Assembly (NCBI GenBank): GCA_031291295.1
Contig: JARLJI010000070.1
Coordinates: 1 to 34,883, forward strand
Direction of reading: 5' to 3'
Length of the DNA stretch: 34,883 bases
From: Rhodoferax sp.
GTDB taxonomy: Bacteria > Pseudomonadota > Gammaproteobacteria > Burkholderiales > Burkholderiaceae_C
The notes below the pieces were generated by a model. It was not told the origin of the DNA. It made no database searches and worked only from the letters and a program-made list of their open reading frames with translations. Shown piece by piece: positions 1 to 7,608 of this stretch (its first letter is position 1; every line of letters starts with the position of its first letter). Both the position numbers and the translations under genes were made by a program.

Positions 1-141
1 ATCGGGCGCTTTTGTGGAAGGCACCTCGTTCTCGGCAATCGCCAGAATGAATTTCATGTCGAGGTACTTGCCGTACCACTCGACCGTTTCCTTGGCGTCC
101 TTGCAGCGATAAGCGACGTGATGGATTTTCTGGATTTTCAT
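1..141 (-). CDS. VOC-family (glyoxalase/extradiol dioxygenase-like) protein, 3' part outside window
   Basis: The first 47 codons are visible, beginning MKIQKIHHVAYRCKDAKETV. The opening beta strand with HHVAYRCKD followed by a helix (KETVEWYGKYL) is the usual N-terminal half-module of vicinal-oxygen-chelate proteins. In that fold the second His of such a motif is commonly the first metal ligand. The reading frame runs off the left edge, so neither length nor substrate can be judged. It is the last visible gene of a minus-strand cluster (MFS transporter, FAD monooxygenase, small DUF2783-like protein). Ring cleavage or isomerisation of the monooxygenase product is therefore a reasonable inference, but a simple glyoxalase-like role is equally possible. 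Confidence 0.75.
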   Translation of the reverse strand, partial: MKIQKIHHVAYRCKDAKETVEWYGKYLDMKFILAIAENEVPSTKAPD

Positions 142-185
142 GGGGGCATCTCAAAAAATAAATGAATGTCAGACTGACTTAAGCA

Positions 186-380
186 TCACAGGTCACGCAG
201 CGCGGCCTGAACATGGGCATCGAAGATCTTGGGGTTGGCCAGGGCATTGGCGTTCAGCAGCGCCAGCTTGACCAGGAAGAGTTCGGCCTTGTCGTGGCCA
301 GCCTGGTCGATGGCAGTCGCCAGGGCGTCGTACACGGTTTCCAGGCCAGGGATGGTCAGGGTGTTTTTGGTTGCAGTCAT
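186..380 (-). CDS. DUF2783-like small protein beside FAD monooxygenase
   Basis: A 64-residue soluble, mostly helical protein (MTATKNTLTIPGLETVYDAL at the start) with no cysteines and no membrane segment. AGGAGAGCTCC lies just before its ATG, giving a good ribosome binding site. It starts 12 bp after the monooxygenase stop codon, so the two are almost certainly co-translated. Proteins of this size and shape, annotated as DUF2783, are often found next to PheA/TfdB-type flavin monooxygenases. I assign it there by size, neighbourhood and general resemblance rather than by a recognised motif. Its function is unknown; a partner or stabilising role for the hydroxylase is only inference. Confidence 0.6.
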   Translation of the reverse strand: MTATKNTLTIPGLETVYDALATAIDQAGHDKAELFLVKLALLNANALANPKIFDAHVQAALRDL

Positions 381-392
381 GGAGCTCTCCTA

Positions 393-2084
393 TTACTGGG
401 GCAGGGCGATATTCAGGGCGGCTTGCAGGCGGGTCGCGTCCAGCGTCAGCCAGCGCGCACAGATGTGCTGGTCAGGGCGCAGCAGGTAAGCGGCACCACT
501 GGCCTGCACGCCGTAGCGCTTGCGGAAGTGGCCATCGGCATCGGCCAGGGTCAGATCGGCACCTGCCACGGGCTGGGCGGCGCCTACGGCAATCACCTTG
601 AGCGGCACGCCCTTGGCGCGGGTGACCGCCAGCACTTGCTGCATGGGTTCGGGAATCGCGGCGGCGTCCGTGAAGTACAGCAGGTCAAAACCGCCGCCCA
701 GGTGGTCGAGCAGGAAGTCGTTGGGCGCCAGGCGGATGTTTTGCGGCGGCGCGCCGTGGGCGGGGCCGGAGCGGAACAGCGCGTTGTCGTCGCCCTGGCT
801 GTTGAGCATGGAGTCGGTGTACTCATGCGGACGCGAGGTGCGCCAGTGGTAGAGCGGCCGCACGAATTCCTCGGTCAGCGACAGCGACAGCACGGCATCG
901 CGCAGCAGCCGGAAACCCGGGCTGGGCGGCGCCATGAAGCGAGTGCTCTTGCCAGCTTCGTCGATAATCTCGCGCGCTGCGCCGACGCGTTCGGCGCTGT
1001 GGTTGGCCAGCAGCTTTTCACCCGCCAGGCCCTTGACCACGAAGGCCAGGTGCCAAGCCAGCGATTGCGCATCCTGAAAGCCGGTGTTGGCGCCGCGCAC
1101 GCCGAAGATCGGCAGCAGGTGGGCCGCGTCGCCCGTGAAGATGACGCGTCCTTGCACGTAGTCGGGCAGCGTCAGGGTGCGGGCGGAATAGACTGAGTTC
1201 CAGTCCATTTCCCACGGCACGCCGGCGTGGCCGATCATGGCCAGTTGCGCGTCGATGCGAGCCTTGAGCGACTCCGGCTTGAGTGCTTCTTCGGGCGTTT
1301 CGCCGGGAGGCAGCTGGTAGTCCACGCGCCAGATGCCATGCGGCTCGCGGTGCATCAGGATGGTGTTGCCGGGGTTCCACTCGGGGTCAAAGTAGGCGAG
1401 GCGCTCGGTCGGCAGCGGCAGATCGACGCGGATGTCGGCGATCACGAAGAAACCTTCGTAGGAGGAGCCTTCCATCTGCAGATTCATGGCGGTGCGGATT
1501 TCGGAGCGGCCACCATCGGCGGCCACCAGCCAGTCGGTTTCCAGCGTGTACGGGCCTTCGGGCGTATCGACAGTGACACGGGCCACGCCGGCCTCTTGGT
1601 CCACCTTGACCACCTTGTTGCCCCAGCGCAAGTCGATCAGCGGGTTCGCTTGGCAGGCTTCGAGCAGGTATTCCTCCATGTACTGCTGCTGGATGTTGAG
1701 CATCGGGAAAAAGCGGTCGTCCGCGTCATGCGGGGCCTCCATGCGGAACACGCGCTGGCCACGGTAATAGGAGTTGCCGAAACGCCAAGGCAGGCCGTTT
1801 TCGGTCATGCGGTCGGCCACGCCCACCTGCTGCAGGATTTCCATCGAGCGGCGGGTGAACACGATGGCGCGGCTGCCTTGCGAGACCTGCAGTTCCGACG
1901 TAAGCACCACGCTAGGCACGCCCAGGCGGGCCAATTCCAGTGCCGCCACCATGCCCGCAGGGCCGGAGCCGGCGATCACCACCTGCTTGCGACCCTGCGC
2001 CGCATGAGCCGAGGCCAACCAGGGCTTGAACACCTGGTAGTTGTAGTAGATGGAAGGACGTGCTTCAGTGGTGGGTTGGTGCAT
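393..2084 (-). CDS. FAD-dependent aromatic-ring monooxygenase (MhpA/PheA-TfdB type)
   Basis: A 563-residue group A flavoprotein hydroxylase. The Rossmann dinucleotide motif VVIAGSGPAGMVAALELARLG lies near residues 35-55. A DG-type motif (LVAADGGRSEIRTAM) follows at about 190-205, and the second FAD motif GDAAHLLPIFGVRGANTGFQD at about 320-340. The last ~110 residues form the thioredoxin-like tail seen in 3-(3-hydroxyphenyl)propionate and phenol hydroxylase relatives. These enzymes use NAD(P)H and O2 to add a hydroxyl to a phenolic ring. The N-terminal extension with YYNYQVF before the FAD motif is common in this subfamily. It lies 79 bp downstream of an MFS transporter and just upstream of the DUF2783-like and VOC genes, so it is probably the first enzyme of a catabolic pathway. 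The ring substrate cannot be read from sequence. Confidence 0.9.
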   Translation of the reverse strand: MHQPTTEARPSIYYNYQVFKPWLASAHAAQGRKQVVIAGSGPAGMVAALELARLGVPSVVLTSELQVSQGSRAIVFTRRSMEILQQVGVADRMTENGLPWRFGNSYYRGQRVFRMEAPHDADDRFFPMLNIQQQYMEEYLLEACQANPLIDLRWGNKVVKVDQEAGVARVTVDTPEGPYTLETDWLVAADGGRSEIRTAMNLQMEGSSYEGFFVIADIRVDLPLPTERLAYFDPEWNPGNTILMHREPHGIWRVDYQLPPGETPEEALKPESLKARIDAQLAMIGHAGVPWEMDWNSVYSARTLTLPDYVQGRVIFTGDAAHLLPIFGVRGANTGFQDAQSLAWHLAFVVKGLAGEKLLANHSAERVGAAREIIDEAGKSTRFMAPPSPGFRLLRDAVLSLSLTEEFVRPLYHWRTSRPHEYTDSMLNSQGDDNALFRSGPAHGAPPQNIRLAPNDFLLDHLGGGFDLLYFTDAAAIPEPMQQVLAVTRAKGVPLKVIAVGAAQPVAGADLTLADADGHFRKRYGVQASGAAYLLRPDQHICARWLTLDATRLQAALNIALPQ

Positions 2085-2163
2085 GGTTTGGGCTTCGGTT
2101 GGCTAACTAATCAAAACTGGGCATGGGACGTTTCGCCATGGCATACAAATTCAAACAAGGTGC

Positions 2164-3516
2164 TCAGGAAAGGGCGGGCTTGGGTGTGCGTGGAATCGGC
2201 AATATCAGCATGATCGCGCAGCCCACGACCAGCAGCACCGATGCGTAGATCAGGCCGGTGGCAAAGCTCTGTGTCACATCCTTCAGCCAGCCCACGACCA
2301 GCGGGTTGAGCGCTGATCCGATGTTCCCGACGGCATTGATCACGGCGATGCCCAGGGCGCGCGCCGTAAAGCTCAGTGCATGGTCCGGGGTGGTCCAGAA
2401 AATCGACATGGCCGTGTAGGCGCCGGTCGAAGCCAGGCAGACGCCCAGCAGTTGCAAGGTGGGCTGCGACGAATAGGCCGTGATCAACCAGCCCGCAGCG
2501 GCAAACAGCATCGGCAGCACGGTGTGCCACCGGCGCTCCTGTGCCCGGTCGGAGCGCCGGCCCCACCAGATCATGCCGATGACGGTGCAGACTTGTGGAA
2601 TCGCCGCCAGCAGTCCGATGGTCGTGTTGCTGGCGCCACCGCTGAAGCTCTTGACGATCAGGGGCGTCCAGACCGCGACCATGGCCAGGCTGTTCACGAG
2701 GCAGAAGTAGGCCACCGAGAACTTCAGCACCGTCGACGAAGTCAGCTCGGATAGCAGGCTGGTCTTGGGGCCGGCAGGTTTGGCGACAGGATCGGCCTTG
2801 TGTTCGGATGCCAGTATTCGGGTCAGCGTGGTCTTTTCCAGGTTGGTCAGCCAGCGTGCCTGTTTGGGCGAGTCGTTAAGGTAGAAGTAAACCACCACAC
2901 CGAGGATTGCAGCCGGCAGGCCCTCCAGCAGGAACAGCCACTGCCAGCCCTTGAGGCCAAGCGTTCCGTCCAGCCCGAGGATCAGGCCCGAGAGCGCAGA
3001 CCCAATGGCGGCAGTGACCGGCATGGCGATCATGAACAAGGCATTGGCCCGGGCCCGGTAGGCGGCGGGAAACCAGTAGGTCAGGTACAGCAGCATGCCT
3101 GGAAGGAAGCCCGCTTCGGTGATGCCAACCAGGATGCGGAAGAAATACAGGCTCTGCGGATTGGTCGCAAACATCGTCGCGGTCGATGCCAGACCCCAGG
3201 CAATCATGATCGAGCCGATCCATTTCCTGGCACCAATGCGCGCCAGCATGATGTTGCTCGGAATGCCGCAGGCAATGTAGGCAATGTAGAACAAGGTGGT
3301 CGCCAGACCAAACTGTGTACCCGTCAGGCCCAGTTCTTTCATCATGGTCAAGCCAGCGAAGCCGATGTTGATGCGGTCAAGGAAGGACACGACGAACAAT
3401 ATGAAAAGAAACCACATCAGGTGCCGGATGACCTTGTCCACGACCTCTCGCTCGGACTCTGTCGATGTCACTGGGAGCTCACTGGGGGCCTGTGATTCTG
3501 GGCTGGATAACTGCAA
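2164..3516 (-). CDS. MFS transporter, ACS (anion:cation symporter) family, probable TTG start
   Basis: A 12-segment major facilitator protein for import of an organic anion, most likely the aromatic acid used by the downstream monooxygenase (inference). Evidence is FLFILFVVSFLDRINIGFAG in the first membrane segment, the repeated amphipathic layout and the MFS loop motif near WWGRRSDRAQERRWH. The frame is open back to an ATG at 3648, but that start lies on top of the palindromic operator-like repeat and gives an atypical Lys/Ile-rich extension. The TTG at 3516 is preceded by AGGAG with 6 bp spacing and gives a 450-residue protein, the normal length, so I place the start there. It is the first gene of the minus-strand cluster and divergent from the MarR gene. 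Confidence 0.88.
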   Translation of the reverse strand: MQLSSPESQAPSELPVTSTESEREVVDKVIRHLMWFLFILFVVSFLDRINIGFAGLTMMKELGLTGTQFGLATTLFYIAYIACGIPSNIMLARIGARKWIGSIMIAWGLASTATMFATNPQSLYFFRILVGITEAGFLPGMLLYLTYWFPAAYRARANALFMIAMPVTAAIGSALSGLILGLDGTLGLKGWQWLFLLEGLPAAILGVVVYFYLNDSPKQARWLTNLEKTTLTRILASEHKADPVAKPAGPKTSLLSELTSSTVLKFSVAYFCLVNSLAMVAVWTPLIVKSFSGGASNTTIGLLAAIPQVCTVIGMIWWGRRSDRAQERRWHTVLPMLFAAAGWLITAYSSQPTLQLLGVCLASTGAYTAMSIFWTTPDHALSFTARALGIAVINAVGNIGSALNPLVVGWLKDVTQSFATGLIYASVLLVVGCAIMLILPIPRTPKPALS

Positions 3517-3613
3517 TGGAATCTCCTGCCGCAGGTTACGGCTACATAAATGGGTGGAACACGGTGAAATAACCCCGCGGGGAGTCTTGGCAACAAAGCC
3601 ACTTTTGATTTTT

Positions 3614-3627
3614 TTGATCTTGATCAA
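3614..3627. promoter_or_regulatory. FNR/ANR-type palindrome
   Basis: TTGATCTTGATCAA is an exact match to the FNR/ANR consensus TTGAT-N4-ATCAA. It lies about 100 bp upstream of the MFS TTG start and about 190 bp upstream of the MarR gene. If functional, it would link the cluster to oxygen status. The palindrome is visible directly; the binding protein is inferred. Confidence 0.5.
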
Positions 3628-3633
3628 AAAAAT

Positions 3634-3651
3634 TAGTTGCGGACACAACTA
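3634..3651. promoter_or_regulatory. Candidate MarR operator (perfect inverted repeat)
   Basis: TAGTTG-CGGACA-CAACTA has two perfect 6-bp arms around a 6-bp spacer, which fits the TTG-N-CAA shape of many MarR-family operators. It sits between the divergent MFS and marR genes, 7 bp from the FNR-like palindrome. Control of both directions by the neighbouring MarR protein is inference. Confidence 0.45.
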
Positions 3652-3766
3652 TTATTGATGACCTCAAGCAAGCCGGCATTGGTATTTACCCTGATTGCTA
3701 ACGAAGCAATTTCAGATCGCTGATTTACTTCAGTCTGCTCGGGTCCGTTGAAAAGCCTGGAGATGC

Positions 3767-3794
3767 TTTGCCCCGCTCACGCGTCACGTATAGT
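3767..3794 (+). promoter_or_regulatory. Candidate promoter of the marR gene
   Basis: A good -10 hexamer TATAGT (3789-3794) lies 16 bp after a weak -35 (TTTGCC, 3767-3772). The predicted start of transcription near 3801 lies just upstream of the first marR ATG at 3817. Confidence 0.3.
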
Positions 3795-3816
3795 GGTTCA
3801 GTAACAACATCTTTGA

Positions 3817-4308
3817 ATGCCTGCATCTGTGACGTCTTCCATGCCTGGTTCGGTTTCACTCGAACGCACTATCACCCACCGACTGCACACGCTGTCCAAG
3901 CTCACGGACCGGGTCACCCAGACGGCCTATCGGGTCGACGCCGGTATACCGTTCAGCGAGGGACGGTGTCTGGCCGCAATAGGCGCGTTCAGTCCGCTGT
4001 CGGTCAAGGACCTAGCGTACCGGGCCAACCTGAACAAGGGGCAGGCAAGCCGCGCGGCGCAGTCGCTGGTCGATCAGGGGCTGGTGCTCAAGGAAGCCAG
4101 CACCACTGACGGGCGTGGGGTTGTGTTGACGCTGGCGGCCAAGGGCGAGCAGGTCTGGCAACGCCTGATGAGCGTGATCGAACGCCGCAATGAAGAGATC
4201 GCCTCATGCCTGGATGCGGCGGAACGCCAGCAATTGGACCACCTGCTCGACCGCCTGGTCGCCCATGCGCGGATGGCGGCAGACGGCGCCGGCGAGCTTG
4301 ATGAGTGA
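3817..4308 (+). CDS. MarR-family transcriptional regulator
   Basis: A 163-residue winged-helix repressor. The helix-turn-helix region LSVKDLAYRANLNKGQASRAA is followed by the wing with the conserved DGRGVVLTLAAKGE, the MarR signature. C-terminal helices (ERRNEEIASCLDAAERQQLDHLLDRLV) form the dimer interface. Two in-frame ATGs (3817 and 3841) are possible and neither has a strong ribosome binding site; the longer form is reported. It is divergent from the MFS-monooxygenase cluster, so repression of that cluster with relief by the aromatic substrate is the simplest model. The operator candidate lies at 3634-3651. Confidence 0.9.
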   Translation: MPASVTSSMPGSVSLERTITHRLHTLSKLTDRVTQTAYRVDAGIPFSEGRCLAAIGAFSPLSVKDLAYRANLNKGQASRAAQSLVDQGLVLKEASTTDGRGVVLTLAAKGEQVWQRLMSVIERRNEEIASCLDAAERQQLDHLLDRLVAHARMAADGAGELDE

Positions 4309-4382
4309 GTTGGGGCGAGGGTGACATTTCTGCGCGAATGACGTTGTGACATTCGGCGTTTTGCCAACCTTCCATCCTTGTC

Positions 4383-4412
4383 TTGAGTCGGGACAAAGCT
4401 CTCGGGGATAAT
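4383..4412 (+). promoter_or_regulatory. Candidate sigma70 promoter abutting the aroC ATG
   Basis: TTGAGT (4383-4388) and GATAAT (4407-4412) are separated by 18 bp. Transcription is predicted to start about 7 bp after the -10, at or next to the A of the aroC ATG (4420). There is no Shine-Dalgarno at normal spacing, so a leaderless mRNA is possible. Confidence 0.4.
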
Positions 4413-4419
4413 CGGGCGC

Positions 4420-5517
4420 ATGAGCGGCAACACCTTCGGAACACTCTTCGCCGTCACCAACTTTGGTGAATCCCATGGCCCGGCCATCGGCTGCGTGATC
4501 GACGGCTGCCCGCCCGGCATGGCGTTGTCCGAGGCCGACATCCAGCCCGATCTGGACCGGCGCCGCCCCGGCACCTCCAAGTTCGTGACCCAGCGCAACG
4601 AGCCCGATGCGGTGGAAATCCTGTCGGGTGTGTACGAGGGCAAGACCACCGGCACGCCGATCTGCCTCTTGATCAAGAACACCGACCAGCGCAGCAAGGA
4701 CTACGGCAACATCCTGCAGACCTTCCGCCCCGGTCATGCCGACTACACCTACTGGCATAAATACGGCATCCGCGACCCGCGCGGCGGCGGCCGTTCCTCG
4801 GCGCGCCTGACGGCGCCGATGGTGGCGGCCGGCGCGGTCGCCAAGAAATGGCTGGCGGCGCAGTACGGCTGCGTGTTTCGCGGTTGCATGACGCAGATCG
4901 GCGAGATCGTGATCCCGTTCGAGTCCTGGGAGCACGTGCCGAACAACCCGTTCTTCGCGCCGGTGGCCGATGTCTCAAAGCTCGAGACCTACCTGGAGGC
5001 TCTGCGCAAGGCCGGCGACTCGTGCGGCGCGCGCATCCGCGTCACGGCCTCCGGCGTGCCGGTGGGCTTGGGCGAGCCGCTGTTCGACAAGATGGACGCC
5101 GACATCGCGTACGCCATGATGGGCATCAATGCGGTCAAGGCGGTCGAGATTGGTGCCGGCTGGGAGAGCGTCACGCAGCGCGGCACCACGCACGGCGATT
5201 CGCTGTCGCCGCAGGGCTTCAAGTCCAACAACTCGGGCGGCACGCTGGGCGGCATCAGCACCGGGCAGGACCTGGAAGTGAGCATCGCGGTCAAGCCGAC
5301 CAGCTCGATCCTCTCGCCGCGCGAATCGATCGACCTGGCGGGCAACGCCACCGAGGTCGTGACCAAGGGCCGCCACGACCCCTGCGTGGGCATCCGCGCC
5401 ACGCCGATTGCCGAAGCCATGCTGGCGCTGGTGGTGATGGAACATGCGCTGCGGCATCGTGCCCAGTGCGGCGATGTCAGGGTGCCGGTGCCGTCGATCG
5501 CAGCCGCTTGCCGGTGA
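4420..5517 (+). CDS. aroC: Chorismate synthase
   Basis: A 365-residue enzyme that converts 5-enolpyruvylshikimate-3-phosphate to chorismate, the last step of the shikimate pathway, using reduced FMN. The family signature [19 protein letters not shown] is at residues 15-33 (His19 is a conserved catalytic residue). RGGGRSSAR lies near residue 122, and the late [20 protein letters not shown] motif is present. Length and motifs are normal and complete. A second shikimate gene, aroQ, lies 1.1 kb downstream on the same strand, separated by an aldo/keto reductase. See the note on its promoter and absent ribosome binding site. Confidence 0.98.
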   Translation: MSGNTFGTLFAVTNFGESHGPAIGCVIDGCPPGMALSEADIQPDLDRRRPGTSKFVTQRNEPDAVEILSGVYEGKTTGTPICLLIKNTDQRSKDYGNILQTFRPGHADYTYWHKYGIRDPRGGGRSSARLTAPMVAAGAVAKKWLAAQYGCVFRGCMTQIGEIVIPFESWEHVPNNPFFAPVADVSKLETYLEALRKAGDSCGARIRVTASGVPVGLGEPLFDKMDADIAYAMMGINAVKAVEIGAGWESVTQRGTTHGDSLSPQGFKSNNSGGTLGGISTGQDLEVSIAVKPTSSILSPRESIDLAGNATEVVTKGRHDPCVGIRATPIAEAMLALVVMEHALRHRAQCGDVRVPVPSIAAACR

Positions 5518-5559
5518 CGCAGTGACGGGCCGACGCGTCAACCACACCACGGAAACCAC

Positions 5560-6585
5560 ATGCAATACGTCCGCTTCGGCAACACCGGCCTCAAGGTGTC
5601 GCGCATCTGCCTGGGCATGATGACCTATGGCACGCCGCAGTGGCGGCCCTGGGTGCTGGACGAGGCGGCGGCCCTGCCCGTGGTCAAGCACGCGGTGGAC
5701 GTGGGGATCAACTTCTTCGACACTGCCGACATGTATTCGGCCGGCGAGAGCGAGGCTTTGACCGGCCGGTTCCTCAAGATGCTGTGCAAGCGCGAAGAGG
5801 TCGTGTTGGCGACCAAGCTGTACTACCCGGTGGAGATGGCCTTCAAGGGCGGCAACAGCGCGGCGGCCCAACCCGCGCGCCGCCCGAACATGGATGGCCT
5901 GGGGCGCAAGCGCATCTTCCACGCGGTGGACGCCAGCCTGCAGCGTCTGGGCTGCGACTACATCGATCTGTACCAGATCCACCGGCTGGACCCGGACACG
6001 CCGATCGAGGAAACCATGGAGGCCCTGCACGACGTGGTGAAGGCCGGCAAGGTGCGCTACCTCGGCGCCAGCAGCATGTGGGCCTGGCAGTTTGCCAAGG
6101 CGCAGCAGGTCGCCAAGGAACACGGCTGGACGCGTTTTGTGAGCATGCAAAACCACTACAACCTGGCCTACCGCGAGGAAGAGCGCGAAATGATTCCGCT
6201 GTGCCGCGACCAAGGCGTGGCGCTGATCCCGTGGAGTCCGCTGGCACGCGGCTTTCTCGCCGGCAACCGCAAGGCCGGCGACAAGGAGCAGGGCGAGACC
6301 AGCCGCGCCAAGACCGACGACATCGCGCAGAAGTACTACTACCGCAAGAGCGACTTCAAGGTGGTCGAAGCCTTGGGCAAGCTGGCTGCCAAGAAAGGTA
6401 TCAGCAACGCCACGCTGGCCTACGCCTGGCTGATGCATAAGGGTGTCACCGCGCCGATCGTGGGCGCCAGCAAACCCTGGCAAATCGACCAGGCGCTGGC
6501 GGCGACCGACGTGGCGCTGACCGAGGCCGAGATCCAGCGGCTGGAAGCGGCGTACGAGCCGCATCCGGTGTTGGGGCATCTGTAA
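5560..6585 (+). CDS. Aldo/keto reductase
   Basis: A 341-residue NADPH-dependent (beta/alpha)8-barrel oxidoreductase. The catalytic tetrad is visible as Asp54 and Tyr59 (FFDTADMYS), Lys86 (VLATKLYYP) and His141 (YQIHRLD). The opening MQYVRFGNTGLKVSRICLG is typical of the Tas/YajO/YdhF-like AKR branch. The C-terminal PIVGASKPWQIDQALAA matches the cofactor-binding end. It starts 42 bp after aroC, with GGAAACC before the ATG. Its natural carbonyl substrate is unknown, and the placement between two shikimate genes may not reflect a shared pathway. Confidence 0.93.
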   Translation: MQYVRFGNTGLKVSRICLGMMTYGTPQWRPWVLDEAAALPVVKHAVDVGINFFDTADMYSAGESEALTGRFLKMLCKREEVVLATKLYYPVEMAFKGGNSAAAQPARRPNMDGLGRKRIFHAVDASLQRLGCDYIDLYQIHRLDPDTPIEETMEALHDVVKAGKVRYLGASSMWAWQFAKAQQVAKEHGWTRFVSMQNHYNLAYREEEREMIPLCRDQGVALIPWSPLARGFLAGNRKAGDKEQGETSRAKTDDIAQKYYYRKSDFKVVEALGKLAAKKGISNATLAYAWLMHKGVTAPIVGASKPWQIDQALAATDVALTEAEIQRLEAAYEPHPVLGHL

Positions 6586-6630
6586 GGTCAAGCCGCGCTC
6601 ATCCAATTTTTTCCTGATTCTGGAAACTCC

Positions 6631-7083
6631 ATGAAAACTGCTCTCGTCCTCAACGGCCCCAATCTCAACCTGCTCGGCACGCGCGAGCCAGCCGTGTATG
6701 GCTCGCAAACCCTGGCCGACGTGAAAGCGCTGTGTGTGCAGGCCTGCGCCAGCCACAACCTGGCGCTCGACTTTCGCCAGAGCAACCACGAAGGTGAGCT
6801 GATCGACTGGATTCATGAAGCCGGCCGCGCACAGGCCGCGGGCACGCTGGCGGGTGTGGTGCTGAACGCCGGCGCCTACACCCACACCAGCATCGCGCTG
6901 CACGACGCCATCAAGGGCGCGGGCGTCACGCTGATCGAGCTGCACATCTCCAACGTGCATGCGCGCGAGGCGTTTCGCCATCACTCCTACATCTCGCCGG
7001 CGGCCAAGGCCGTGATGGCCGGGTTCGGGGTGCAAGGCTATGCGCTGGCCATTTCTGGTCTGGCGGGTTTGGCGGGACTTTGA
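6631..7083 (+). CDS. aroQ: Type II 3-dehydroquinate dehydratase
   Basis: A 150-residue small dodecameric dehydratase that converts 3-dehydroquinate to 3-dehydroshikimate. The signature [20 protein letters not shown] runs from residue 5, with catalytic Arg18 and Tyr23. The second motif [20 protein letters not shown] contains the active-site His and substrate-binding residues. TGGAAACTCC before the ATG supplies a ribosome binding site. Often aroQ of proteobacteria is followed by accBC; here it is followed by arfB instead. The last residues (SGLAGLAGL) are a low-complexity tail. Confidence 0.97.
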   Translation: MKTALVLNGPNLNLLGTREPAVYGSQTLADVKALCVQACASHNLALDFRQSNHEGELIDWIHEAGRAQAAGTLAGVVLNAGAYTHTSIALHDAIKGAGVTLIELHISNVHAREAFRHHSYISPAAKAVMAGFGVQGYALAISGLAGLAGL

Positions 7084-7098
7084 ATTGAGCGATGCGTT

Positions 7099-7494
7099 GT
7101 GATTGAGATCAACCCGGCGGAGATCGAGATCACGGCCATCCGCGCCCAGGGCGCGGGCGGGCAGAACGTCAACAAGGTGTCCAGCGCCGTGCACCTGCGC
7201 TTCGACATCACCGCGTCATCGCTGCCCGAGGATGTCAAGGCCCGACTGCTCGCGCTGCGCGACACCCGCATCACGCAGGAGGGCGTGCTGGTGCTCAAGG
7301 CGCAGCAGCACCGCAGCCAGGACATGAACCGCGCCGATGCGCTGGCGCGCCTGACCGAACTGGTCAACAGCGTGGCGCTGCCGCCGCGCGTGCGGCGCGC
7401 GACCAAGCCCACTTATGGCTCGAAGCAGCGGCGCCTGGAAGGCAAGAGCCAGCGCTCCAGCATCAAGGCGCTGCGCGGCAAGGTGGGCGAGTGA
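7099..7494 (+). CDS. arfB: Alternative ribosome-rescue factor / peptidyl-tRNA hydrolase ArfB (YaeJ)
   Basis: A 131-residue class I release-factor-like hydrolase. It carries the GGQ motif at residues 20-22 in the context AQGAGGQNVNKVSSAVHLRF, which catalyses peptidyl-tRNA hydrolysis. It lacks the codon-recognition domains of RF1/RF2. The basic C-terminal tail (RRATKPTYGSKQRRLEGKSQ then RSSIKALRGK) is the ArfB feature that enters the empty mRNA channel of stalled ribosomes. The start is a GTG 15 bp after the aroQ stop, with only a poor ribosome binding site. Length and motifs are those of a complete ArfB. Confidence 0.95.
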   Translation: MIEINPAEIEITAIRAQGAGGQNVNKVSSAVHLRFDITASSLPEDVKARLLALRDTRITQEGVLVLKAQQHRSQDMNRADALARLTELVNSVALPPRVRRATKPTYGSKQRRLEGKSQRSSIKALRGKVGE

Positions 7495-7510
7495 ATTTAT
7501 GTGTTTTGTG

Positions 7511-7559
7511 CCCGTAGCCCTTTAGTGGCCTGCGCCATCCGCTATCAAATACGTAGTAC
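7511..7559 (+). repeat. Comamonadaceae-type short repeat, copy 1
   Basis: An intergenic sequence with GTAGCCCTTTAGTGGCC followed by GCTATCAAATACGTAGT. It resembles the copies at 24933-24981 and 32834-32882, and a copy inside gcvP (GCTATCAAATGAGTAGC). The shared parts are an AGCCC block, then 20-30 bp, then a GCTA...TAGC core. Confidence 0.6.
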
Positions 7560-7573
7560 GCGAAAATCGTCGC

Positions 7574-7602
7574 TCGATTCCGGTCTGCCCGCTTGATATA
7601 AA
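7574..7602 (+). promoter_or_regulatory. Candidate promoter abutting the alpha/beta hydrolase ATG
   Basis: The -10-like TATAAA (7597-7602) ends 6 bp before the ATG at 7609, and no Shine-Dalgarno is visible. The -35 is poor (TCGATT, 7574-7579). If used, transcription would start at about the ATG. Confidence 0.3.
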
Positions 7603-7608
7603 CGGGTC

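Noticed and set aside
4975..7194. A 739-residue open frame on the minus strand opposite aroC, the aldo/keto reductase and aroQ
   Set aside because: It spans three well-supported genes on the opposite strand, has no ribosome binding site and reads as His/Arg/Gly/Val-rich shadow sequence typical of high-GC antisense frames.
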